DNA from: Streptosporangiaceae bacterium
Lineage (GTDB): Bacteria; Actinomycetota; Actinomycetes; Streptosporangiales; Streptosporangiaceae
DNA length: 11,113 nucleotides
NCBI GenBank assembly: GCA_030039095.1
Contig: JASHQP010000064.1
Span: forward strand, 1-11,113
Direction of reading: 5' to 3'
Part shown: positions 1 through 6,349 of the stretch, piece after piece
Layout of the letters: the number at the start of each line of letters is the position of its first letter
Numbering within the stretch: position 1 is the first letter of the stretch
Notes under the pieces: model-generated
Told to the model about the DNA's origin: nothing
Seen by the model: the letters and a program-made list of their open reading frames with translations, nothing else
Database searches by the model: none
Translations under genes and position numbers: made by a program

Positions 1-672
1 CGCCGCATCCCCGCCCTGGCCCGGCGGCTCCTGGGCAGCCGGATACCGGTCCGCGGCGGCATGGCCCGGCCCTTCCGCGGTGGGTACGCGAGGCGCGACC
101 GCGTCGCTGGCCTCGGGACCGTGCAGCAGCCTGCGCCGGGCCAGCACGGCGACCACGGCCAGCGGCACGCCGATCGCCGCGAACGTGGCCGCCGGGCCGA
201 TATCCGCCCAGGCGAACAGCCCGCCGAGCAGGGCACCGAGCAGCCCGCCGAAACTGAAACACGCGTGGAAAGAGTTGATGATCGGGCGCCGGTAGCCGCG
301 CTCGACCCGAACCGCCTGAGCGTTGATCGCGACATCTGTCATGCCGCCCGCCATGCCGTACACGAGCAGGACGGCCATCAGCACGGTCATGCTGCTCGCC
401 AGCCCGAGGGCGATGGGCAGCAGCGTGACCGCCACCGCGCCCGCCGCCGTCGGCCGGGCGCTGCCGAGCCTGTCGATGAGCCGGTCCGCGAACGCGGCGA
501 CGACCACGAGGCCAGCCGGCGCGGCGAGCAGGGCGATCCCGAGCAGCGCGTCGCTGAGGCGCAGATGCTGCTTCACCGCGGGGATTCTGGCCAGCCACAC
601 GCCGTCGATCAGGCCGAAGATCCCGAAGTACACCAGAAGCGCCGCGCGGGCCCGTCGCAGCAGGCCCGGCAT
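1..672 (-). CDS. MFS transporter, N-terminal half (partial, runs off left edge)
   Basis: The visible 224 residues form six hydrophobic segments (about residues 10-30, 42-62, 76-94, 96-116, 138-156 and 160-178). A charged, Pro/Ala-rich stretch from residue 182 follows, which is the expected central cytoplasmic loop of a 12-helix major facilitator. A short motif-A-like loop (FADRLIDRLG, residues 61-70) lies between helices 2 and 3. The segment NAQAVRVERGYRRPIINSFH (117-136) and the following Gly-rich helix resemble the YbjJ-like branch of MFS carriers; this is recognition from memory, not a search. The substrate cannot be told. An in-frame ATG at 747 would add 25 residues and has GGTGAG about 9 bases upstream, but that start lies inside the divergent threonine synthase gene. 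The ATG at 672 puts the first hydrophobic segment at the usual distance and leaves room for a promoter, so it is preferred. The C-terminal half lies outside the window. Confidence 0.82.
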   Translation of the reverse strand, partial: MPGLLRRARAALLVYFGIFGLIDGVWLARIPAVKQHLRLSDALLGIALLAAPAGLVVVAAFADRLIDRLGSARPTAAGAVAVTLLPIALGLASSMTVLMAVLLVYGMAGGMTDVAINAQAVRVERGYRRPIINSFHACFSFGGLLGALLGGLFAWADIGPAATFAAIGVPLAVVAVLARRRLLHGPEASDAVAPRVPTAEGPGHAAADRYPAAQEPPGQGGDAA

Positions 673-740
673 GCTGCCGCTGACGGCAGCGGTGGGGGCG
701 ATGGAGGGTCCGATGTCCGGGACGATACAGGATTGACCAC
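673..740. promoter_or_regulatory. Divergent promoter region between MFS gene and threonine synthase
   Basis: These 68 bases must hold the start signals of both divergent genes if the MFS gene starts at 672. AGGA at 729-732, eight bases before GTG 741, is a good ribosome-binding site for the plus-strand gene. On the minus strand, TATCGT (727 down to 722) fits the actinobacterial TANNNT -10 pattern and would place a transcript start near 715, consistent with the MFS start at 672. No convincing -35 box was found on either strand. The 8-bp palindrome CCACGTGG (737-744) covers the threonine synthase start codon and could be an operator or chance. Confidence 0.35.
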
Positions 741-2048
741 GTGGCATCAGAAATCTCTCACCGCAGCGATCCCCCCGTCCCCGGCAACCTGTCCGCCTCC
801 GCGCCCGCCTACTCGGCGCTGACCGTCCTGGAGTGTTCCCGCTGCCCGGCGGGCCCTTACGACGCCGGCCGGGTCCAGGGAACCTGCGACTGCGGAGCGC
901 CGCTGCTGGCCCGCTACGACCTGGCGGCGGCCGCCGCGTGGACGGACCCGGGCCAGATCGCCACGCGGCCGCCGAGCCTGTGGCGCTACCACGAGCTGCT
1001 GCCGGTCGGCTCGGCTGGATCGGTGGTGAGCTTTGGCGAGGGCATGACCCCGCTGCTGCCGATGGAGCGCCTGGGCGCCGAGCTCGGTGTCCCCCGGCTG
1101 CTGATGAAGGACGAGAGCCCGCTGCCCACCGGCTCGTTCAAGGCCCGCGGGGCGGCGGTCGGTGTGTCGCGAGCGGCCGGGCTCGGGGCCGCGGGGGTGG
1201 CCCTCCCGACGAACGGCAACGCCGGGTCGGCCTGGGCGGCGTACGCGGCCAGGGCCGGGCTGCCCTGCCTGGTGGTGATGCCAGCCGACGCGCCGGAGAT
1301 CACCCGGGCCGAGTGCGTGGCGGCCGGTGCCGAGACGTACCTGACCGACGGGCTCATCAGCGACGCGGGACGCCTCGTCAGGGCCGCCGTTGCGGGCCGG
1401 CCCGGGTACCTGGACGCGTCCACGCTGCGGGAGCCCTACCGGCTGGAGGGCAAGAAGACGATCGGGCTCGAAATCGCCGAGCAGCTGGGCTGGCGGGTGC
1501 CCGATGTGATCATCTTCCCGACCGGCGGCGGCGTGGGCCTGGTCGGGATCGCCAAGGGGCTGCGTGAGCTGCGGGAGCTGGGCTGGATCGGCGAGGCCCT
1601 GCCGCGCATGGTCGCGGTGCAGGCGGCGGGCTGCGCTCCGATCGTGCGCGCGCTCGAGCAGCAGGCCGACACGACCGAGCCGTGGGCTGACGCCAGGACC
1701 GAGGCCTTCGGCCTCACCGTCCCCGACCCGCTCGGCGGCTTCCTGGTGCTCGAGGCGATCAGGGCCACCGGCGGGACCGCGGTGGCCGTGACCGACGAGC
1801 AGCTGATCGCCAGCCAGCGCCAGGCGGCCCGGGCCGAAGGAACCTGGGTCTGCCCCGAAGGCGCCGCCTGCTTCACCGCCGCCCAGAGCCTGCGCGCCAC
1901 GGGCTGGCTAGCCCACGACGACGAAGTCGTCGTCGTCAACACCGGCGCAGGCCTCAAATACCCCCAAACCCTCCCCGCCCACCCCGCCCTGATCCCGTCC
2001 GACGGCAAGATCCCGAGCGGAGCCGGGGCGCCCATGCCGGAGGCGTAA
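741..2048 (+). CDS. thrC: Threonine synthase (PLP-dependent)
   Basis: The 435-residue protein is a fold-type II pyridoxal-phosphate enzyme. Threonine synthase converts O-phospho-L-homoserine to L-threonine and phosphate in the cytosol. The N-terminus has a possible zinc-ribbon-like Cys set (C32, C35, C49, C51), as in many threonine synthase-like proteins. The PLP lysine is K134 in PTGSFKARG, the asparagine loop is TNGNAGSAWAAY, and the phosphate-cradling glycine loop is PTGGGVGLVG. The GTG start is supported by AGGA eight bases upstream. A later start is unlikely because the Cys motif begins at residue 32. The last ten residues and the stop codon come from a 48-bp repeat, so the C-terminal tail after about residue 412 (PQTLP) looks like an add-on. 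The family also contains related enzymes of other specificity, and the motif PTNGNAG differs from the classical SSGNT, so the PLP-enzyme call is firm and the substrate somewhat less so. It converges on ilvE. Confidence 0.78.
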   Translation: MASEISHRSDPPVPGNLSASAPAYSALTVLECSRCPAGPYDAGRVQGTCDCGAPLLARYDLAAAAAWTDPGQIATRPPSLWRYHELLPVGSAGSVVSFGEGMTPLLPMERLGAELGVPRLLMKDESPLPTGSFKARGAAVGVSRAAGLGAAGVALPTNGNAGSAWAAYAARAGLPCLVVMPADAPEITRAECVAAGAETYLTDGLISDAGRLVRAAVAGRPGYLDASTLREPYRLEGKKTIGLEIAEQLGWRVPDVIIFPTGGGVGLVGIAKGLRELRELGWIGEALPRMVAVQAAGCAPIVRALEQQADTTEPWADARTEAFGLTVPDPLGGFLVLEAIRATGGTAVAVTDEQLIASQRQAARAEGTWVCPEGAACFTAAQSLRATGWLAHDDEVVVVNTGAGLKYPQTLPAHPALIPSDGKIPSGAGAPMPEA

Positions 2049-2063
2049 CCGTAACGGCGCCCA
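2016..2063. repeat. 48-bp direct repeat, copy 1 (covers thrC stop codon)
   Basis: This copy is identical over 48 bases to 2079-2126; identity breaks at both flanks. It encodes the last ten residues (SGAGAPMPEA) and the TAA stop of threonine synthase. Inside are an inverted repeat, GGGCGCC (2026-2032) and GGCGCCC (2056-2062), with a 23-base loop, and two tandem CGTAAC hexamers. In RNA from either strand this could fold as a hairpin, so it may help terminate transcription between the convergent thrC and ilvE genes. It could also be a genome-wide interspersed palindromic element, but only two copies are visible here. Confidence 0.9.
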
Positions 2064-2078
2064 CCCCCGCAGACTGCC

Positions 2079-2126
2079 AGCGGAGCCGGGGCGCCCATGC
2101 CGGAGGCGTAACCGTAACGGCGCCCA
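2079..2126. repeat. 48-bp direct repeat, copy 2
   Basis: This is an exact second copy of 2016-2063, separated from it by 15 bases (63-bp period). It lies wholly between thrC and ilvE and contains the same GGGCGCC/GGCGCCC inverted arms (2089-2095 and 2119-2125). The absence of any difference between the copies indicates a recent duplication, gene conversion or recent insertion. Confidence 0.9.
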
Positions 2127-2181
2127 GCCGCGGACTCACGGCGCCGGGCCGACGAACGCCAGCCAGTGACCGCGCCGGCCA

Positions 2182-2204
2182 GCCGGAGGCACGGGTGCCC
2201 CGGC
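2182..2204 (-). terminator. Hairpin after ilvE, probable terminator
   Basis: On the plus strand the arms are GCCGG (2182-2186) plus GGCAC (2188-2192), pairing with GTGCC (2195-2199) plus CCGGC (2200-2204). One A is bulged and the two central bases would need to open. The minus-strand hairpin starts ten bases past the ilvE stop codon. No U-tract follows, which is common for terminators in high-GC actinobacteria. Its position in a convergent gap supports a terminator role. Confidence 0.5.
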
Positions 2205-2214
2205 GGAGCGCCCC

Positions 2215-3330
2215 CTAGATGATCTTGTGAATCCACCCGTGCGGGTCGGCGAGATGGCCGTACTGGATGCCGACCAGTTGCTCGCGCAGCCGCAGCGTGA
2301 CCGGACCGGGGGTGCCGTCACCGACCGTCCAGGCGCCGTCCTTGCCCTTGATCGTGCCGACCGGGGTAACGACGGCCGCGGTGCCGCACGCGAACACCTC
2401 TGTGATCTCGCCGGACGCGCACCCAGCACGCCATTCCTCCACCGAGATCTTGCCCTCCGATGCCGGGATCCCCAGATCCGGCGCGAGCGTGAGCAGCGCA
2501 TCCCGGGTGATGCCCGGGAGCAGCGTCCCGGTTAGGGCGGGGGTCATGATCCGCGCATCGGCGCCCGAGCCGTAGACGAAGAACAGGTTCATCCCGCCCA
2601 TTTCCTCGACCCAGCGGTGCTCGATGGCGTCCAGCCAGACGACCTGGTCGCAGTCGTTGTCCAGAGCCTGCAACTGGCCGGCGAACGCGGCCGCGTAGTT
2701 CCCGCCGGTCTTGGCCTCGCCGATGCCGCCCGGCGCCGCCCGGGTGTACTCCTCGGCCAGCCACACCGAGACCGGCCGCAGCGTGCCGGAGAAGTAGGAC
2801 GCGGCCGGCGAGGCGATCAGCGTGAACAGGTACCGGGGCGAGGGCTTGTTGACGCCGAGCCCGCGGTTGGTGGCGATCATGAACGGGCGCAGGTAGAGGC
2901 TGTGCCCCTCCTGGGTCGGGACCCAGTCCCGGTCCTGGGTCACCAGCAGGTCGATCGCGCGGACGAACGCCGCTTCCGGTAGCTCCGGCATGGCCATCCG
3001 GTGGGCCGAGCGGTTGAACCGTGCGGCGTTGGCCTGGGGTCGGAACGCCACGATCGGTCCGCCCTCCTGCCGGTACGCCTTCAGCCCTTCGAAGATCTCC
3101 TGCGCGTAGTGGAACACCGCGGTGGCGGGGTCGAGGGTGATCGGGCCGTAGGCCTCGAGCTGCCCGTCGTGCCAGCCGCCGTCCTGCGACCAGCGGATCG
3201 TCACCATGTTGTCGGTGAAGATCTGGCCGAACCCCGGATCTGCCAGCAGCCGCTCCCGCTCTCCAGCCGGTACGGGGTTGCTGGAGGGACGAAGAGCAAA
3301 GTCGATCTCGCTGTGTGTGCTGGCAGTCAT
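2215..3330 (-). CDS. ilvE: Branched-chain amino acid aminotransferase
   Basis: The 371-residue protein is a fold-type IV PLP aminotransferase that interconverts valine, leucine and isoleucine with their 2-keto acids, using glutamate/2-oxoglutarate. The PLP lysine is K207 in EAKTGGNYAA. Other family signatures are FEGLKAYR, YLRPFM, EEMGGMNLFFVYG and ITEVFACGTAAVVTPVG near the C-terminus. Length and the N-terminal region before DNMVTIRW match the long actinobacterial IlvE type. ATG 3330 is chosen because GGAGAG lies about eight bases upstream; a start at 3348 would add six residues without a better site. It is the last gene of the serA-leuB-ilvE block and is followed by a strong hairpin. It is separated from leuB by 200 bases, so it may also have its own promoter. 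Confidence 0.95.
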   Translation of the reverse strand: MTASTHSEIDFALRPSSNPVPAGERERLLADPGFGQIFTDNMVTIRWSQDGGWHDGQLEAYGPITLDPATAVFHYAQEIFEGLKAYRQEGGPIVAFRPQANAARFNRSAHRMAMPELPEAAFVRAIDLLVTQDRDWVPTQEGHSLYLRPFMIATNRGLGVNKPSPRYLFTLIASPAASYFSGTLRPVSVWLAEEYTRAAPGGIGEAKTGGNYAAAFAGQLQALDNDCDQVVWLDAIEHRWVEEMGGMNLFFVYGSGADARIMTPALTGTLLPGITRDALLTLAPDLGIPASEGKISVEEWRAGCASGEITEVFACGTAAVVTPVGTIKGKDGAWTVGDGTPGPVTLRLREQLVGIQYGHLADPHGWIHKII

Positions 3331-3530
3331 CAAGGGTTCTCTCCACATCGGCCGCGTTGCCAGGCGAAGCTATGACGTCCTACTAGTTTCGCAGCTTAGT
3401 GCACTCTCCGTAACTTCGTTCACAGTGCCTACGGGATTCCCGCCCCGTACAGCGAGGACTCCCCTCCCGCCCTCCGGGCGCGACTGTGCGGGCCGCAGCG
3501 GCCGGGACGCCCCGGATTGGGCGGTGCCGC
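3331..3530 (-). promoter_or_regulatory. leuB-ilvE intergenic region with hairpins and possible ilvE promoter
   Basis: Just after the leuB stop are two small perfect hairpins, GGCCG/CGGCC (3491-3503) and CGCCC/GGGCG (3468-3480), which could act as a terminator without a U-tract. Further on, TACGGG (3430-3435) pairs with CCCGTA (3444-3449) over an 8-base loop. On the minus strand, GTGAAC (3423 down to 3418) and TAAGCT (3398 down to 3393) resemble -35 and -10 boxes, but the 19-base spacer is long, so this promoter is tentative. No leucine- or isoleucine-rich leader peptide was recognised. Confidence 0.3.
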
Positions 3531-4622
3531 TCAGCCTGTTACGCGCTCGGCAATGTCGTCGCCGATCTCCAGGGTGGTCCTTGCAGCCCACTCACCCTGG
3601 CGGTCAACCAGGTCCTCGGCTACGGCCTGCTCGATCCGCGCCGCCTCGGCGGTGAGCCCGATGTGCTCGCAGAGCATCGCCGCCGACAGGATCGCGGCCG
3701 TCGGGTCGGCCTTCTGCTCGCCGGCGATGTCCGGCGCGCTGCCGTGCACGGGCTCGAACATGCTCGGCGCGGCCCGCTCCGGGTTGATGTTCGCGCTCGC
3801 GGCCAGGCCGATGCCGCCAGCTACCGCGGCGCCGAGCGCGGTCAGGATGTCGCCGAACATGTTGTCGGTGACGATGACGTCGAACCGCTCCGGCTGGGTG
3901 ACGAAATAGATCGAGGCGGCGTCCATGTGGCAGTAGTCGGCGGTCACGTCGCTGAACTGGGTCGCGAGCTCGTCGACGGTGCGCCGCCACAGGTCCCCCG
4001 CGTAAGTGAGCACGTTCGACTTGTGCACCAGGGTCAGCTTCCTGCGAGGCCGCGCGGCCGCCCGCCCCAGCGCGTACCGGGTCACCCGGCCGATGCCGAA
4101 CGCTGTGTTGATGCTCTCCTGGGTGGCCACCTCCTCGGGGGTGCCCCGGCGCATGACGCCGCCGGCCTCGATGTAGGGACCCTCGGTGCCCTCCCTGACC
4201 ACCAGCATGTCCACCGACTGCGACCGCAGCCCCGACAACGGCGAGGCCACGCCGGGATAGAGCCGGACCGGCCGCAGGTTGACGTACTGGTCGAACTCGA
4301 ACCGCAGCCGCAGCAGCAGTCCCCGTTCCAGCACCCCGCTGGGAACGCTCGGGTCGCCGACGGCTCCGAGCAGGATCGCATCGTGCCCGGCTATCTCGGC
4401 AAGCACCGAAGCGGGGAGGATCTCCCCGGTGCGGAGCCAGCGCTGCGAGCCCAGGTCGTAGCCGGTGGTCTCGATCGCGACATCGGTTGCCGCGGCCCGG
4501 AGCACCTTGACCGCTTCCGCGACCACCTCGGGACCGATGCCATCACCGCCGATCACGGCGATCCGGATGGACTGTGCCGGCCCGGGGGGACGGCCCCCCG
4601 GAACCCCCCGCATTGCAGCCAT
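3531..4622 (-). CDS. leuB: 3-isopropylmalate dehydrogenase
   Basis: The 363-residue NAD-dependent beta-decarboxylating dehydrogenase oxidises 3-isopropylmalate to 2-oxoisocaproate in leucine synthesis. Signatures are [13 protein letters not shown] (21-33), the substrate arginines R107, R117 (NLRP) and R143, catalytic Y150 (EGPY) and K201 (VHKSNVL), metal aspartates D234 (MDAAS) and D258 (FGD), and the NAD loop [12 protein letters not shown] (290-301). The usual FGDxxxD motif reads FGDILTA: the second aspartate, a conserved cation ligand, is alanine at residue 262 (codon 3837-3839). The next loop reads AGEQKADP where AGQGKADP is usual. Start ATG 4622 has AAGG about eight bases upstream. The first 17 residues are a Gly/Pro/Arg-rich extension absent from most relatives, so translation could begin later, though no better site was seen. 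It lies 53 bases after serA, so cotranscription is likely. The family call is certain; full activity is not. Confidence 0.92.
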   Translation of the reverse strand: MAAMRGVPGGRPPGPAQSIRIAVIGGDGIGPEVVAEAVKVLRAAATDVAIETTGYDLGSQRWLRTGEILPASVLAEIAGHDAILLGAVGDPSVPSGVLERGLLLRLRFEFDQYVNLRPVRLYPGVASPLSGLRSQSVDMLVVREGTEGPYIEAGGVMRRGTPEEVATQESINTAFGIGRVTRYALGRAAARPRRKLTLVHKSNVLTYAGDLWRRTVDELATQFSDVTADYCHMDAASIYFVTQPERFDVIVTDNMFGDILTALGAAVAGGIGLAASANINPERAAPSMFEPVHGSAPDIAGEQKADPTAAILSAAMLCEHIGLTAEAARIEQAVAEDLVDRQGEWAARTTLEIGDDIAERVTG

Positions 4623-4675
4623 GCGCGTACCTTACTGGCCGCCTCGCCGGATCTATAGCCCCATCATCAGGCGGA

Positions 4676-6268
4676 TCAGCGCCCGTCCAGATCAACGGCC
4701 CGGCCGAACGCGGCGCCGATCGAGGAGGTTATCTCGTCGAGCACCGGGGACGGCAGCGCCGAGTCGACGGTGAGCACGATCAGGGCCTGCCCGCCTCTGG
4801 CATTACGGCAGACCTGCATCCCGGCGATGTTGATTCCCCGGTCACCCAGGATCTTCCCGACCACGCCGACGATGCCGGGGCGGTCGGAATAGGTGAAGAA
4901 CACCATGTGCGCCGCGGGCGAGATCTCCATGTCGTACCCGTTGACCTCGACGAGCTTCTCGACCTGGCGCTGCCCGGTGAGCGTCCCGCCGACCGATACC
5001 ACCTGGCCGTCGGGCAGGGTGCCGCGCAGCGTCACCACGTTGCGCCAGTCGGGGCTCTCCTTGTCGGTCACCAGGCTGACCTGGACGCCGCGGCCGGCCG
5101 CCAGCAGCGGCGCGTTGACGTAGGTGACGGCGTCCTCGACGATGTCGCTGAACACTCCCTTGAGCGCGGCAAGCTGCAGAACGCTGACGTCCAGGCCCGC
5201 AACCTCGCCGCGGACCTCCACCTCGATCCTGGCCGCGATGCCGCCCGCCACCGCGGTGAAGATGCGGCCCAGCTTCTCGGCCAGCGGGAGTCCCGGCCTG
5301 ATCAGCTCGTCGACGGTGCCGCCCTGGACGTTCACCGCGTCGGGCACGAACTCGCCGGCCAGCGCCAGCCGGACCGACCTGGCCACCTCGGTTCCCGCCT
5401 TTTCCTGCGCCTCGTGGGTGCTCGCTCCCAGGTGCGGCGTGGCAACCACGTTGGGCATCCGCAGCAGCGGGCTGTCCCCGGGTGGCTCGGTGGCGTATAC
5501 GTCGAGCGCCGCACCGGCCACGCGGCCGTCGGCCAGCGCGCTGGCGAGCGCAGCCTCGTCAACGATGCCACCGCGCGCCGCGTTGACGATCCGCACGGTG
5601 GGCTTGACCATGTGCAGCTGGCGGTCGCCGACGATCCCCGCCGTTTCGGCGTTCCTCGGCAGGTGCACGCTGATGAAGTCGGACTCGGCGAGCAGTTCGT
5701 CCAGGCCGACCAGGCGGACGCCGAGCTGGGCTGCGCGCGCCGCGGCCACGTACGGGTCGTACGCGATCACCGTCATGCCAAAGGCCGCCAGACGCTGAGC
5801 GACGAGGACGCCGATCTTGCCCAGGCCGAGCAGGCCGGCCACCTTGTCCTGCAGCTCGACGCCGGTGAAGGCCGACCGCTTCCAGTGCCCGCTCTTCAGC
5901 GAGGTCACCGCCTGGGGCACGTTCCGCGCGGACGCGAGCAGCAGCGCGACGGCGTGCTCGGCGGCGCTCACGATGTTCGACGTCGGCGCGTTGACGACCA
6001 TCACACCCGCCCTTGTCGCCGCCTCGACGTCGACGTTGTCCAGGCCAACACCGGCGCGGGCCACGACGCGGAGCTTCGGGGCGTGCTCGAGGGCTTCGGT
6101 GTCGATGATGGTCGCACTGCGGATGATCACAGCGTTGGCCTCGGCGAGCGCTGGCAGCAGCTGCTCCCGGTCGGCGCCGTCGGTGTGGCGGATCTCGAAA
6201 CCGGGCTCCAGCAGGGCGATCCCGGCGGGTGAAAGCTCTTCGGCGATGAGGACGATTGGCGTGGACAC
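4676..6268 (-). CDS. serA: D-3-phosphoglycerate dehydrogenase
   Basis: SerA oxidises 3-phosphoglycerate to 3-phosphohydroxypyruvate with NAD, the first committed step of serine synthesis. The 530-residue length equals the long form typical of actinobacteria: substrate and nucleotide domains (about 1-315), an intervening ASB-type domain (about 320-450) and a C-terminal ACT domain (about 455-530), which in relatives mediates serine feedback. Visible motifs are GLGKIG (148-153) with D171 for NAD, and catalytic R232 (NAARGG), E261 (TEPP) and H279 (TPHLGAS). The ACT domain begins at FFTYSDRPGIVGVVG. The GTG start at 6268 is preceded by GAAGGG six bases upstream. It heads a likely serA-leuB transcription unit. 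The ilvBNC genes, which often precede serA in actinobacteria, are not upstream here; a cyclic di-GMP gene is. Confidence 0.97.
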   Translation of the reverse strand: MSTPIVLIAEELSPAGIALLEPGFEIRHTDGADREQLLPALAEANAVIIRSATIIDTEALEHAPKLRVVARAGVGLDNVDVEAATRAGVMVVNAPTSNIVSAAEHAVALLLASARNVPQAVTSLKSGHWKRSAFTGVELQDKVAGLLGLGKIGVLVAQRLAAFGMTVIAYDPYVAAARAAQLGVRLVGLDELLAESDFISVHLPRNAETAGIVGDRQLHMVKPTVRIVNAARGGIVDEAALASALADGRVAGAALDVYATEPPGDSPLLRMPNVVATPHLGASTHEAQEKAGTEVARSVRLALAGEFVPDAVNVQGGTVDELIRPGLPLAEKLGRIFTAVAGGIAARIEVEVRGEVAGLDVSVLQLAALKGVFSDIVEDAVTYVNAPLLAAGRGVQVSLVTDKESPDWRNVVTLRGTLPDGQVVSVGGTLTGQRQVEKLVEVNGYDMEISPAAHMVFFTYSDRPGIVGVVGKILGDRGINIAGMQVCRNARGGQALIVLTVDSALPSPVLDEITSSIGAAFGRAVDLDGR

Positions 6269-6306
6269 GTTAGCCCTTCACAGCGGGGGCAGCGGTCAGG
6301 CGTGAC

Positions 6307-6312
6307 AGTGTA
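6307..6312 (-). promoter_or_regulatory. serA: Possible -10 box of serA promoter
   Basis: TACACT on the minus strand (6312 down to 6307) fits TANNNT and would start a transcript about 31 bases before the serA GTG. The region 17-18 bases upstream has no recognisable -35 box. Upstream lie a small perfect hairpin, GGCCG/CGGCC (6324-6336), possibly the 3' end of the preceding gene's transcript, and the 8-bp palindrome TTACGTAA (6337-6344), centred near -45, which could be a regulator site. Confidence 0.35.
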
Positions 6313-6349
6313 GGCGATGCGGCGGCCGTCGCGGCCTTACGTAATCCGT

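Noticed and set aside
61..822. Plus-strand open frame at the left edge
   Set aside because: The opposite strand encodes a clear MFS membrane protein; the plus-strand product is charged and low-complexity.
1915..1936. Perfect 10-bp inverted repeat ACGACGACGA / TCGTCGTCGT with a 2-base centre
   Set aside because: It encodes the Asp-Asp-Glu-Val-Val-Val segment of threonine synthase, where conserved acidic and Val codons (GAC, GTC) produce the symmetry by themselves.
2179..2209. Apparent decayed inverted third copy of the 48-bp repeat
   Set aside because: Part of the reverse strand aligns loosely with the repeat core, but with block differences; in GC-rich DNA this is weak, and the segment is better explained as the ilvE terminator hairpin.
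3370..3591. Possible small minus-strand gene between leuB and ilvE
   Set aside because: It overlaps the end of leuB in another frame, lacks a ribosome-binding site and has no recognisable features.
3486..4658. Plus-strand open frame opposite leuB
   Set aside because: It is the antisense shadow of an unambiguous LeuB; the product has no recognisable domain.
4574..6232. Long plus-strand open frame opposite serA
   Set aside because: It is antisense to a fully recognisable SerA, with a low-complexity Arg/Gly/Asp-rich product and no family features.
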